Positions 33,264 to 42,507 of a stretch of 64,000 bases of DNA are shown here, piece after piece. The notes beneath the pieces are model-generated. The model was not told where the DNA came from and ran no database searches. It saw nothing but the letters and a program-made list of their open reading frames with translations. Source of the stretch: Ensifer sp. LC11 (GTDB lineage: Bacteria; Pseudomonadota; Alphaproteobacteria; Rhizobiales; Rhizobiaceae); NCBI RefSeq assembly GCF_001695835.1, contig NZ_MBSO01000034.1, forward strand, positions 124,001 through 188,000. The letters are read 5' to 3'. The translations under genes and the position numbers were made by a program. Positions within the stretch are counted from its first letter, which is position 1. Every line of letters starts with the position of its first letter.

Positions 33264-34004
33264 GTGAAACTTGCTGTCATCGCTGACATCCATGGCAACG
33301 ATCTGGCGCTCGAGGCAGTGCTCGCCGACATCGATATGCTGGGCATCACCGACATCGTCGCCCTCGGCGATCATTTGAGCGGCCCGCTCAACGCGGCACG
33401 ATCCGCCGACATCCTGATCGAACGAGCGATCCTCTCGATCCGCGGCAATCACGATCGCTATCTCTTGACCAAGGATCCGCACGAAATGGGGTTGTCGGAT
33501 CGTGCGGCCTATGATCAATTGCAGCCGCATCATCGCGAATGGCTGGCCACCCTGCCCGTGGCACATGTCCACAGGAACACGTTCTTCCTGTGCCATGCGA
33601 CGCCGACAAGCGATGAGACCTACTGGCTGGAGGCCCCGATAGCGAACGGCACCGTGCAGATGGCGCCGCGTTCGGCAATCGAAGCGGAGGCTGTCGGCAT
33701 CGATTATCCGGTGATCCTCTGCGGACACACGCATATCCAGCGCGCCGTCCGGCTGTCTGACGGCCGCCTCGTCGTCAATCCGGGTAGCGTCGGCTGCCCC
33801 GGTTATGACGACGACCTGCCCGTGCCGCACAAGGTCGAAGCGGGGGCTCCGGATGCACGCTACGCCATCATCGAGCAGACGCCCTCGGGGTGGAGCGCCA
33901 CCTTCCGCAATATTCCCTACGACTGGATGGCGATGTCTCGGCTCGCCGCAAGCCGCGACCGCCTGGAATGGGCAAAGGCTCTCGCAACGGGCTTCCTTGA
34001 TTGA
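33264..34004 (+). CDS. metallophosphoesterase (YfcE/diadenosine-phosphatase-like)
   Basis: The GTG at 33264 has GAGGAG 6 bases upstream and gives 246 residues starting MKLAVIADIHGNDLALEAVL. Metal ligands are in ADIHGN (about 6-11), VALGDHL, IRGNHDRYL and LCGHTHIQRAV, the last preceding LVVNPGSVGCPGYDD. This is the standard calcineurin-like fold of bacterial phosphodiesterases. The substrate is not evident. Confidence 0.88.
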   Translation: MKLAVIADIHGNDLALEAVLADIDMLGITDIVALGDHLSGPLNAARSADILIERAILSIRGNHDRYLLTKDPHEMGLSDRAAYDQLQPHHREWLATLPVAHVHRNTFFLCHATPTSDETYWLEAPIANGTVQMAPRSAIEAEAVGIDYPVILCGHTHIQRAVRLSDGRLVVNPGSVGCPGYDDDLPVPHKVEAGAPDARYAIIEQTPSGWSATFRNIPYDWMAMSRLAASRDRLEWAKALATGFLD

Positions 34005-34147
34005 CGGCAGGCGCCCGCAACGGTCCGCATCGCTTCATGCTTTGCTAACCGCGTTTGCCGGTTATTCCCCATCACCTTGATAAGCACTCTCGAATTAAAT
34101 GGATGGTAGCGGGCCTTGCGGTTCAATCGCTCCGCAACAGGGACCGG

Positions 34148-35401
34148 ATGGCACTTCTGATGACGAACTCGGATCTTACCATGGAGGGCCCAGCCGACCG
34201 CCGCGCGCACGCCTCCATGCGTGTCGCTCCGACCGATGCCGCCGGCCGCTTCGAAATCTCGGTCCACCGCAGCATGGAACCACTCGAAACCGAATGGCGT
34301 TTGCTCGATGGTCTTGTCGCCAACTCGCTGCATCATGCCTATGACTGGTGCTCTGCCTGGGCCAAGGCGCACGGCAGCGACCTCTTGATCCTGCGCGTCA
34401 CGCTCGACGGCGAACCCTTCCTCGTTCTGCCCCTGGAACTCAAGCGCGGACGCCTCTACCGGACGGCCCGCCTGATCGGAACGGAACACAGCAATCTCAA
34501 CACCGGCCTCTTCGCCGGCAACGCTTCGTCCGTAACGACACCCGCACTCGCCGGGGCGCTTGCCAGCGCGATACGAGTGGCGCTGCGCGGTCTTGCCGAC
34601 GTCGTTGTACTCGACAGGGTGCCGAGCGAATGGCGTGGTGGCGTCAGCCCGCTTGCCTCCCTTCCCGGCGTCGCCAACCCGAACCCGTCTTTCCAGCTCC
34701 CGCTTCTCGGCAACATCCAGCTCACTTTGGCTCAGATCAACGCGAAACGCCGTCGCAAGAAGATGCGGATCTCCGAGCGTCGACTGGGCGAGACGGGTGG
34801 CTACGAATACGTCGTCGCCGGTACCGCTGCCGAGGCGACGGCGCTGCTCGACACCTTCTTTCGGCAGAAGGCGACCCGCTTCGCAACACTTGGCCTGCCG
34901 GATGTCTTCCAGCAGCCCGAGACACAAGCGTTTTTCCATGCACTTGCCGCTCGCCAAGGCGGCGAAGTGCGGCTCATGGAACTCAACGCCATCCGCCTCA
35001 AGGGCAAACACGAGGGGCAGGTCGTTGCCGTCGCCGCGCTGTCGCGCAAGGGAGACCATGTCATCTGCCAGTTCGGATCGATCGACGAAGCTCTGGCAGG
35101 CGAGGCAAGCCCGGGTGAGCTGCTGTTCTATCGGATGATCGAGCGCCTTTCGAGCGAGGGCGTGCGCCTGTTTGATTTCGGCGTCGGGGATCAGCCCTAC
35201 AAGCGCTCCTGGTGCACGATCGAGACGCCGCTGCGCGATATCCTGTTGCCGATCACACTCGCAGGCCGGCTTGCCCGCCAGCTCCATCATCTAGTCGTGT
35301 GGGCAAAGAGGGTGGTGAAGGCGAACAGGTCCGTTTACGCCCGCATCCAGCGCACCAGGCGGATGCGACAGGGTGCGGTCTCCGGCACCGGCGCCGGCTG
35401 A
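34148..35401 (+). CDS. GNAT-type acetyltransferase of the CelD/BcsL family (polysaccharide-associated)
   Basis: From MALLMTNSDLT (AGGGA upstream) the 417-residue protein has the layout of CelD-like proteins. FLVLPLELKRGRLYRTARLI and LAQINAKRRRKKMRISER sit in the first half, and a GNAT-like C-terminal domain includes KHEGQVVAVAALSRKGDHVI and GVRLFDFGVGDQPYKRSW. Such proteins are found next to polysaccharide operons and are thought to acylate a sugar or precursor. It lies beside the exopolysaccharide cluster, convergent with the co-polymerase gene. Confidence 0.8.
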   Translation: MALLMTNSDLTMEGPADRRAHASMRVAPTDAAGRFEISVHRSMEPLETEWRLLDGLVANSLHHAYDWCSAWAKAHGSDLLILRVTLDGEPFLVLPLELKRGRLYRTARLIGTEHSNLNTGLFAGNASSVTTPALAGALASAIRVALRGLADVVVLDRVPSEWRGGVSPLASLPGVANPNPSFQLPLLGNIQLTLAQINAKRRRKKMRISERRLGETGGYEYVVAGTAAEATALLDTFFRQKATRFATLGLPDVFQQPETQAFFHALAARQGGEVRLMELNAIRLKGKHEGQVVAVAALSRKGDHVICQFGSIDEALAGEASPGELLFYRMIERLSSEGVRLFDFGVGDQPYKRSWCTIETPLRDILLPITLAGRLARQLHHLVVWAKRVVKANRSVYARIQRTRRMRQGAVSGTGAG

Positions 35402-35496
35402 GACTGCCCGACGCTCTAGCACTTTGATTCTAGAGCATCTTTCTGCCCCAAGTGATTCCAGTTGAGGGCAGGATGTCACTGAGAGAATTGCGTCCG

Positions 35497-37686
35497 TTAG
35501 GCTGCGTCGCGGTCGGGATAGTCCGGGTCCGAAACCACTTGCCCGGTCATCAGGACGATGTCGCGGTAACCTGCAGCACCAAAGCCTGTCAGCACTTCGA
35601 CGATACGTTCGTCGCTGACCGATGGCGCCGAGAGGATGATTTCCGCGCCGTCGCGGCCGGCGATCTTTTCGACGGCCATTTCATCGGCCGGACCGCATTC
35701 GACCAAGACAAGGTCATAGGCGTTGGTGAGCGCACCAATGATCATCTTCAGCCGCTCGATGCCCCGCATCGCCTGCCTGGGATCGGCATCGCCTTGGGGA
35801 ATGATGTGGGCGTCGGAGAAGCGGTCCGCATGGATCGTATCGGTGAAGGGAACTTCCCCTGCCAAGAGATTGGTGATGCCGGGCAGTTGCGCCGAGCGCG
35901 CCATCAGGTGCGTTGGGCAGGCAGAGCCCGTCAGATCGATCAGCACCACCTTCAACTCGGCCTCGGCAAGCAGGCGCGCCAGCATAACGGTCGCAGTGGA
36001 CCCTTCGTCTCCGCCCGGCGATACCGAAATCGCGACGCTGACGTTGCTTGCGCGCAGGTGCTCCGCCACGGCCTCGATCGAGAAGTCCGGTTCGCTCGAC
36101 ACTGCAGAATCGTCGACGTCCTCTTCCGCTTTCGATCTATCGGCCGCCGACAGCAAATCGACAGCGTCGCCGTCCACAGGCGTGGGTTCGGGACGCACAT
36201 CCGTTGTGGTGACGCCGGCGTCTGCCGCGCTTGCCGCGATTGCGGGACGCGTGCGAACCGGGATCGGTTCGCCACTCGCAGAAACCGGCCGCAGCGCCCG
36301 CCCGCTGAACAACTCGCCAAGCATGATCACGACGCAACTGAGCAGGAATGTCGCAAGAGCAGCCACGATCGTGATCGGCAACACCTTCGGGAAACTCGCG
36401 CTGGTTGGGACCACCGCGCTTGAAATCACGCGCGCATCTGCCGGCGTTGCGTTCTCGACCGTGCGCGACGTCGCCTCGCGGTAACGTGCAAGATAAGTTT
36501 CGAGCAATTGCCGTTGGGCGGTCGCCTCGCGCTCGAGCGCGCGCAAACCCACCTCTTCCTCACCCGCCTGAGCTGACTGGGCTTTGAGCGCATTGAGCTG
36601 CTGTACGAGCTGCTGTTCGCGCAGCTCTCCGACCTTCGCTTCGTTTTCCAGGCTCGTCAGGATCTTGCGGGTCTCAATGCGGATCTGACCGCGAATGCCT
36701 TCGAGTTGCGATTTCAGCGCCTTCAGGCGCGGATGGCCGTCCAGCAGCGTCGTCGAGAGGTCGGCAACCTGGGCCTGCAGATTTGCCTCGGTCTCCTTCA
36801 GCCGCTGGATCATCTGAGAACCGACGACATCGGTGATGGTGTCAGGCGCACGACCACTAGCAAGGGCCGAGCGCACGCCGGCGGCGCGCGCCTCGGCATT
36901 GGCGCGCTCACCGCGTACGCGCGTCAGCTCGGTCGAGATATCAGTCAGCTGCCGTGTCGCGAAATTCGTAGCCTCACCCGTCGGCAGCAGATCGGACGAG
37001 GCGCGATAGGCAGCAACCTTGGCCTCGGCATCCCGCACCTTTTCGCGCAGATTGGCAATCTCGGGTTCGAGCCAACGGGTCGCCTCGGAATTCGTGTCGA
37101 GTTTCGCGCCACTTTGCAGCGTGAGAAAAACCTTTGCCATTTCGTTGGGCACGGCGGCTGCGAGCTGGCGATCCTTCGAGGTGAAGGCGATCGCGATTAC
37201 CCGCGACTTCTCGACTTGATAGACCTGGAGCTTGGCGTTGAATTCCTTGAGCACCCTCTCCTCGGGCGGCATCTCCAACGGGTTCTTCTTGATACCAAGC
37301 ATAACCAGGAGGTCCGATAGCGCCGACGGCGCTGCCGACGGATCGAATTCCTTGACCTCATGGAGCTTCATGTTGCGGGCGACCTGCTTGATCAGGTCGG
37401 CCGAGCGCAGCACCTGCACCTGGCTGAGGATGCCGGATTCATCGAAGACGCGATCCGCGCCGGCCTGCGAAGCCTGGTTGGGGCCGCTGAATTCCGGCTC
37501 GCGCGATTCAATAAGCACACGGGTTTCGCTCTGATAGTCAGGCGAGATCATCTTTGCCGCACCAAAGGCGAGTGCTGCAACGCAGGCGGTGGCGAGCAAT
37601 ACCCTGACGCGCCGATCCCAGACGGCCCGAAAAAGGCCGCCGAGGTCGATATCCACATCCTGCTGTGCGCTGCCGCTTCCCGACAT
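35497..37686 (-). CDS. GumC/ExoP-type polysaccharide co-polymerase with degenerate kinase domain
   Basis: The 729-residue inner-membrane protein has a Wzz N-terminal domain with a membrane segment near 33-52 (VRVLLATACVAALAFGAAKM), a long periplasmic coiled-coil (about 190-400) and a second segment near 430 (ITIVAALATFLLSCVVIMLG). The C-terminal CpsD/ExoP-like domain has a Walker-A-like SPGGDEGSTATV with no lysine and VVLIDLTGSACP in place of the usual Walker A', and it lacks a tyrosine-rich tail. It should control chain length or export with Wza, but kinase activity is doubtful. It is divergent from the wza-like gene. Confidence 0.88.
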   Translation of the reverse strand: MSGSGSAQQDVDIDLGGLFRAVWDRRVRVLLATACVAALAFGAAKMISPDYQSETRVLIESREPEFSGPNQASQAGADRVFDESGILSQVQVLRSADLIKQVARNMKLHEVKEFDPSAAPSALSDLLVMLGIKKNPLEMPPEERVLKEFNAKLQVYQVEKSRVIAIAFTSKDRQLAAAVPNEMAKVFLTLQSGAKLDTNSEATRWLEPEIANLREKVRDAEAKVAAYRASSDLLPTGEATNFATRQLTDISTELTRVRGERANAEARAAGVRSALASGRAPDTITDVVGSQMIQRLKETEANLQAQVADLSTTLLDGHPRLKALKSQLEGIRGQIRIETRKILTSLENEAKVGELREQQLVQQLNALKAQSAQAGEEEVGLRALEREATAQRQLLETYLARYREATSRTVENATPADARVISSAVVPTSASFPKVLPITIVAALATFLLSCVVIMLGELFSGRALRPVSASGEPIPVRTRPAIAASAADAGVTTTDVRPEPTPVDGDAVDLLSAADRSKAEEDVDDSAVSSEPDFSIEAVAEHLRASNVSVAISVSPGGDEGSTATVMLARLLAEAELKVVLIDLTGSACPTHLMARSAQLPGITNLLAGEVPFTDTIHADRFSDAHIIPQGDADPRQAMRGIERLKMIIGALTNAYDLVLVECGPADEMAVEKIAGRDGAEIILSAPSVSDERIVEVLTGFGAAGYRDIVLMTGQVVSDPDYPDRDAA

Positions 37687-37742
37687 GCTACTGGCTCCGA
37701 ACCTTCAAATCTCGCCGGACGGTAAAGGAACATGGTAACGCA

Positions 37743-37837
37743 AGGGTTAATGCAAGCAACTTCCGGGTGATAATGACCGACCTTGGTGCAGCCGATCCCG
37801 CGAAAATTCTACCGGCAGTTTACCGGCTATTAACCCT
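37743..37837. promoter_or_regulatory. inverted-repeat pair in divergent polysaccharide promoter region
   Basis: AGGGTTAAT (37743-37751) and ATTAACCCT (37829-37837) are exact inverted copies 77 bases apart between the co-polymerase and wza-like genes. TACCGGC also occurs twice at 37810-37827. They may be sites for a regulator of both directions. Confidence 0.4.
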
Positions 37838-37879
37838 AACGGATCGATAACGTCGGAAAAGGTGGTCGTATCGGAGCCT

Positions 37880-38464
37880 ATGAACAGCATGTCAACCGCA
37901 GCCATAAAGACGGGTCTCGCTATCACGGCGGCAGCGCTGTCGATGTTGCTCGGGGGCTGCACAAGCTATCAGCCGGCGCCGAAGGCCTTCAGCGAAGCCA
38001 CGATCCAGCCCTATCGCCTCGATAGCGGCGATCGGCTGCGGATCAACGTCTTCGAACAGGCCGGCCTCACCGGTACCTATACGGTCGACCAGGCCGGATA
38101 TGTTGCCTTCCCTCTGATCGGCACGATCGCCTCCCGCGGCAAGACCCTGCCCGAGCTTGAAGGGATGATCGCCGCCAAGTTGCGCCAAGGCTACCTGCGC
38201 GATCCCGACGTGACGATCGAGGTCGACCGCTATCGCTCCGTGTTCATCATGGGCGAAGTCGGCCAGGCCGGCCAATATGCCTATGTGCCCGGCATGACCG
38301 TACAGAACGCGATCGCGGTCGCCGGCGGCTTCTCGCCGCGCGCCAACCAATCCAACGCCGACATTACGCGCAAGATCAACGGCCGCATCATCACCGGCCG
38401 GGTGCCGATCACAGACGCGGTACTCGCTGGCGATACGATCTATGTTCGTGAACGCCTGTTCTGA
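37880..38464 (+). CDS. Wza-type polysaccharide export lipoprotein
   Basis: The 194-residue protein has a lipoprotein signal peptide ending in SMLLGGC, then the Poly_export domain YRLDSGDRLRINVFEQAGLT and a SLBB-like part VFIMGEVGQAGQYAYVPGMT. It should form or contribute to the outer-membrane channel for the polysaccharide. ATG at 37880 is used; a GTG 18 bases upstream is in frame. It opens a plus-strand operon of glycosyltransferase and polymerase genes. Confidence 0.92.
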   Translation: MNSMSTAAIKTGLAITAAALSMLLGGCTSYQPAPKAFSEATIQPYRLDSGDRLRINVFEQAGLTGTYTVDQAGYVAFPLIGTIASRGKTLPELEGMIAAKLRQGYLRDPDVTIEVDRYRSVFIMGEVGQAGQYAYVPGMTVQNAIAVAGGFSPRANQSNADITRKINGRIITGRVPITDAVLAGDTIYVRERLF

Positions 38465-38469
38465 CCTCG

Positions 38470-39642
38470 ATGCAGCAACAGCGTCCCCTGCGCATCATTC
38501 ATTGCTTCAGGTCGCCTGTCGGCGGCATATTTCGTCATGTGCGCGATCTCGCCGAGGCGCACGCCAATGCCGGCCATGAGGTCGGCATCCTCTGCGACAG
38601 CACCACGGGGGGCAGTCACGAAGATCGCCTGTTCGACGAAATCCGCCCCCATCTGGCGCTCGGTCTCGTTCGAATGCCGATCCATCGGTCGGTCGGTTTG
38701 TCCGATCTTGCCGCCCTGTGGCGCGGTTACAAGGAAATCAGAAGTTTGCGACCGGATGTGCTGCATGGGCACGGCGCCAAGGGTGGCGTCATTGCCCGGC
38801 TCATCGGTTCAGCCTTGCGGGTCAACAAGTATCGCGTAGCCCGCCTCTATTCGCCGCATGGCGGCAGCCTGCACTACCGCCCCGGCTCGCTAACCGGGCG
38901 GCTCATCTTCCCCTTGGAACGGATCCAGGGACGGCTCACGGATGCGCTCGTTTTCGTCTGCGACTTCGAACGCCAGACCTACATCGCAAAGGTAGGTCTG
39001 CCGCGCGAGCGAAACGAACTGATCTACAACGGAATAGATGACGGAGAGTTTGAAATCGTGGCACCGCGGCCGGATGCGGTCGATTTCCTCTATATCGGGA
39101 TGATGCGGGACCTGAAGGGTCCCGATCTGTTTGTGGAGGCATTCGCACAGACGGAAAGGCTCGTGGGCAGGCCGCTATCGGCGCTGATGATCGGCGATGG
39201 CCCACAAGAGCAGGAATACTACAACCTGATGCTTCAGCAGGGTCTCGGCCGCCGCATCACGATGCAGCCGGCGATGAAGACGCGCGAGGCCTTTGCAATG
39301 ACGCGCAACATCGTCGTCCCATCACGTGCTGAATCCATGCCTTACATCGTGCTTGAGGCGGTCGCGGCGCGAAAACCCGTCATTGCCAGCCGCGTTGGCG
39401 GCATCCCGGAAATTCTGGGGCGCGACAGTGCGGCCCTCGCCGAACCCGCAAATGCCCAGGCACTTGCCGCCATCATGGCGCGCGCGATCACGGAAAAAGA
39501 CTGGGCGGCGCGTGTCATGCCCGACCCAAGCACGTTCAAGTCGCAATTTGCAGCTTCGGTAATGTCGGCCGATATGTTAAGGCTCTATCGGGAATTGTGC
39601 CGTTACCAGCCGTCCGCGGATAGCCCGCTGCCCACAACGTAA
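38470..39642 (+). CDS. GT4-family glycosyltransferase
   Basis: The 390-residue GT-B enzyme starts MQQQRPLRIIHCFRSPVGGI five bases after the wza-like stop. The donor-site E-x7-E is in PSRAESMPYIVLEAVAA (about 279-295). HGHGAKGGVIARLIGSALR and YSPHGGSLHYRPGS are acceptor-side loops. It should add one sugar during repeat-unit assembly at the cytosolic face; donor and linkage are not predictable. It resembles the second GT4 enzyme of the cluster at 42508, suggesting an old duplication. Confidence 0.9.
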   Translation: MQQQRPLRIIHCFRSPVGGIFRHVRDLAEAHANAGHEVGILCDSTTGGSHEDRLFDEIRPHLALGLVRMPIHRSVGLSDLAALWRGYKEIRSLRPDVLHGHGAKGGVIARLIGSALRVNKYRVARLYSPHGGSLHYRPGSLTGRLIFPLERIQGRLTDALVFVCDFERQTYIAKVGLPRERNELIYNGIDDGEFEIVAPRPDAVDFLYIGMMRDLKGPDLFVEAFAQTERLVGRPLSALMIGDGPQEQEYYNLMLQQGLGRRITMQPAMKTREAFAMTRNIVVPSRAESMPYIVLEAVAARKPVIASRVGGIPEILGRDSAALAEPANAQALAAIMARAITEKDWAARVMPDPSTFKSQFAASVMSADMLRLYRELCRYQPSADSPLPTT

Positions 39643-39701
39643 GCGTTTCTTAGTGGCTTTCTGCTATCCGGACTGAGGGACTTCAGCGCCGGAAGACAGC
39701 C

Positions 39702-41264
39702 ATGAACAAGTTTGACCGCCCGGGTTCGTTCGACCCCGAAGCTCTTCGCAAGAAGATTTCGGAAATCCGCACCCGTGCACCTGAAGAGCCACCAGGCGAC
39801 GAGGCCGCCAAGGACCTCAATCCGCTGGCACGACAGATCGCAGGGCAATTCAGCGCCGACACCTATTCGCCCGCGATGATCATGGGGCTGATGCGCCTCT
39901 TCGAGTTCAGCGCGCTCTTTGCGATCGGCTACGCCATCAACGCCCTCTACGTCCAACCGGGCTTCGACCAGCTGCCGCTTTATCTCGCGATCCTTTTCGG
40001 CGGCTCGGCGCTGGCAGTTGCAGCCATGCAGATCGCCGACACCTACCAGATCCCGGCCCTCCGAGCCTGGCTGCGCGTCATGCCACGCATCCTCGCCTCC
40101 TGGGCGGTCGCCTTCGGCGGCATTGCCATCGCGCTGTTCTTTCTGAAGTCCGGCCATCAGTATTCCCGCGTCTGGTTCGGTGGCTGGTTCATCGGCGGCG
40201 CGCTGTTTCTGCTCGCCGAGCGCGCCTTCATCGCCTATTCGATCCGTCACTGGGCCCGCAACGGAACAATGGAGCGGCGCGCCGTCGTCGTTGGCGGTGG
40301 CCAGCCGGCCAAGGACCTGATCCGCACGCTCGAGGATCAACTGGACAACGATATCCGTATCTGCGGCATATTCGATGATCGCGACGAGCGCCGTTCACCC
40401 AATGTCATCGCCGGCTATCCGAAGCTCGGGACCGTCGATGAGCTCGTGGAATTCGCCCGCCTGGCACGGATCGACATGCTGATCATTTCGTTGCCGCTGA
40501 CGGCGGAGAAGCGCATTTTGCAGCTCCTCAAGAAGCTCTGGATCCTGCCGGTCGATATCCGGCTCGCCGCGCACGCCAACAACCTGCGCTTCCGCCCGCG
40601 CAGCTATTCCCATGTCGGCGATGTGCCCATGCTCGACATCTTCGACAAGCCGATTGCTGATTGGGACTCGGTCGCCAAGCGCGGCTTCGACATTTTCTTC
40701 AGCCTGGTCGCCCTGGTGCTCCTTTGGCCGATCATGCTTGGTGCGGCCATCGCGGTCAAAGTCACCTCCCCCGGCCCGATCATCTTCAAGCAGAAGCGGC
40801 ACGGCTTCAACAACGAGACCATCGAAGTCTACAAGTTCCGCTCGATGTACACGCATATGAGCGACCCGTCAGCGCGCAACGCCGTGACCAAGGGCGACCC
40901 TCGTGTCACGCCCGTTGGCCGGTTCATCCGCAAGTCCTCGATCGATGAGCTGCCCCAGATTTTCAACGTGCTGAAAGGCGAGCTCTCGCTCGTCGGGCCG
41001 CGGCCGCACGCTGTGCTCGCGCAGACCCAGAACCGGACCTATTCCGACGTCGTCGAAGGCTACTTCGCCCGCCACCGCGTCAAGCCCGGTGTCACCGGCT
41101 GGGCGCAGATCAATGGCTGGCGCGGCGAGATCGACAACGACGACAAAATTCGTCTGCGCACGGCCTTCGATCTTCACTATATCGAAAACTGGTCGTTGCT
41201 CTTCGACCTCAAGATCCTGTTTCTGACGCCGTTTCGGCTTCTCAACACCGAGAACGCCTATTGA
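39702..41264 (+). CDS. undecaprenyl-phosphate sugar phosphotransferase (WbaP/WcaJ-type)
   Basis: The 520-residue polytopic protein begins repeat-unit synthesis by moving a sugar-1-phosphate to undecaprenyl phosphate. Four N-terminal membrane segments (about 65-185) are followed by a Rossmann-like region (AVVVGGGQPAKDLIRTL) and the C-terminal bacterial sugar transferase domain. The latter shows KRGFDIFFSLVALVLLWPIM, SPGPIIFKQKRHGFNN and DELPQIFNVLKGELSLVGPR. Most homologues use UDP-glucose. Its stop overlaps the polymerase start by 4 bases. Confidence 0.93.
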   Translation: MNKFDRPGSFDPEALRKKISEIRTRAPEEPPGDEAAKDLNPLARQIAGQFSADTYSPAMIMGLMRLFEFSALFAIGYAINALYVQPGFDQLPLYLAILFGGSALAVAAMQIADTYQIPALRAWLRVMPRILASWAVAFGGIAIALFFLKSGHQYSRVWFGGWFIGGALFLLAERAFIAYSIRHWARNGTMERRAVVVGGGQPAKDLIRTLEDQLDNDIRICGIFDDRDERRSPNVIAGYPKLGTVDELVEFARLARIDMLIISLPLTAEKRILQLLKKLWILPVDIRLAAHANNLRFRPRSYSHVGDVPMLDIFDKPIADWDSVAKRGFDIFFSLVALVLLWPIMLGAAIAVKVTSPGPIIFKQKRHGFNNETIEVYKFRSMYTHMSDPSARNAVTKGDPRVTPVGRFIRKSSIDELPQIFNVLKGELSLVGPRPHAVLAQTQNRTYSDVVEGYFARHRVKPGVTGWAQINGWRGEIDNDDKIRLRTAFDLHYIENWSLLFDLKILFLTPFRLLNTENAY

Positions 41265-42505
41265 GTACCGTTGAGACAGGCCCGTTCACGATCGCTCGCC
41301 CCCAGCTTGCGGCGCTCTCGCTGTTAGGCTCCGGATTGGTGGCATTTGCCGTCTTTCTTTCCGGCTTCGTCATCTTCGAGCCCGCCCCCTATGAACTGTT
41401 TCTGGTCGGACTGATCGGCCTATGGGCGCTCTTCGGCCTGAAGATTTCACGGAGCATCGCCCCCCTGCTCACGCTTCTGACGCTGTTCATGGTCGGCGGG
41501 ATCCTATCTTTGACCGTGATGGTCGACCTGACCAAGGGGCCGATGTACATGGCGGTCTCAGGCTTTCTGGCGCTGTCGTCGGTGTTTTATGCCGCCATCA
41601 TCGAGGACCGCCACGAGCGGCTGCGGCTGATCTTCAATGCCTGGGTGGCGGCCGCCGTGATCACCGCGCTGCTCGGCATTCTCGGCTATTTCGGCGCCGT
41701 GCCGGGCGCTGAGAATTTTACACTCTATGGCCGCGCCAAAGGCGCGTTTCAGGATCCCAACGTCTTCGGACCGTTTCTTTCGGTGCCGGCGATGTATCTG
41801 ATCCACGGCATCCTCACGCAGCCGATCCAGAAAGCGCCGCTGAAAATCGCCGCGCTCATGGTTTTGGCGCTCGCTGTCTTCCTGTCGTTTTCCCGCGCCG
41901 CCTGGGCGCTCAATCTCTTCTGTGTCGTTGCTTTCGTCTTCGTCATGCTGCTCAAGGAGCGAAAAGGCCTGTTCCGCCTGAGGATCCTCGTGCTAGCGCT
42001 GGTCGCTGGGCTGATGATCGTCGGCGCCCTTCTCGTTGCCCTCCAATCCGAACAGGTGGCAACGCTCTTTTCCAGCCGCTCGCAGCTGGTGCAGGACTAT
42101 GACGGCGGCCATCTCGGTCGTTTCGACCGTCATCGGCTAGGTTTCCTGATGTCGATGGAAAAGCCGCTTGGCATCGGCCCGATGGTCTTCAGCACCATTT
42201 TCCCCGAGGACGAGCACAATGTCTGGCTGAAGTCGCTGACCTCCTATGGCTGGCTCGGCTTCGTCAGCTACGTGACGCTCATCATCTGGACGCTCTCGCT
42301 CGGCTTCCGCTTCCTGCTGCTTAACCGCCCCTGGCAGACCTACCTGATGATTGCCTGGGTCGCCGTTCTCGGCCATGTCGGGGTCGGCAACGTCATCGAC
42401 ACCGACCATTGGCGCCACTTCTATCTGCTTCTCGGCATCATCTGGGGATGCGCCGCCCTCGAATACCGCCATCGCCGCAATGCGCGCGCCGGTTGGAGCT
42501 CCTGA
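41261..42505 (+). CDS. O-antigen ligase/Wzy-type polymerase
   Basis: The 414-residue inner-membrane protein has about ten hydrophobic segments and the Wzy_C-type central loop GRAKGAFQDPNVFGPFLSVP with a large periplasmic loop (DGGHLGRFDRHRLGFLM). It should polymerise lipid-linked repeat units in the periplasm. Start TTG at 41261 overlaps the WbaP-type stop, giving coupled translation. No Wzx flippase gene is seen in the cluster, so one must be elsewhere. Confidence 0.85.
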   Translation: MSTVETGPFTIARPQLAALSLLGSGLVAFAVFLSGFVIFEPAPYELFLVGLIGLWALFGLKISRSIAPLLTLLTLFMVGGILSLTVMVDLTKGPMYMAVSGFLALSSVFYAAIIEDRHERLRLIFNAWVAAAVITALLGILGYFGAVPGAENFTLYGRAKGAFQDPNVFGPFLSVPAMYLIHGILTQPIQKAPLKIAALMVLALAVFLSFSRAAWALNLFCVVAFVFVMLLKERKGLFRLRILVLALVAGLMIVGALLVALQSEQVATLFSSRSQLVQDYDGGHLGRFDRHRLGFLMSMEKPLGIGPMVFSTIFPEDEHNVWLKSLTSYGWLGFVSYVTLIIWTLSLGFRFLLLNRPWQTYLMIAWVAVLGHVGVGNVIDTDHWRHFYLLLGIIWGCAALEYRHRRNARAGWSS

Positions 42506-42507
42506 TC

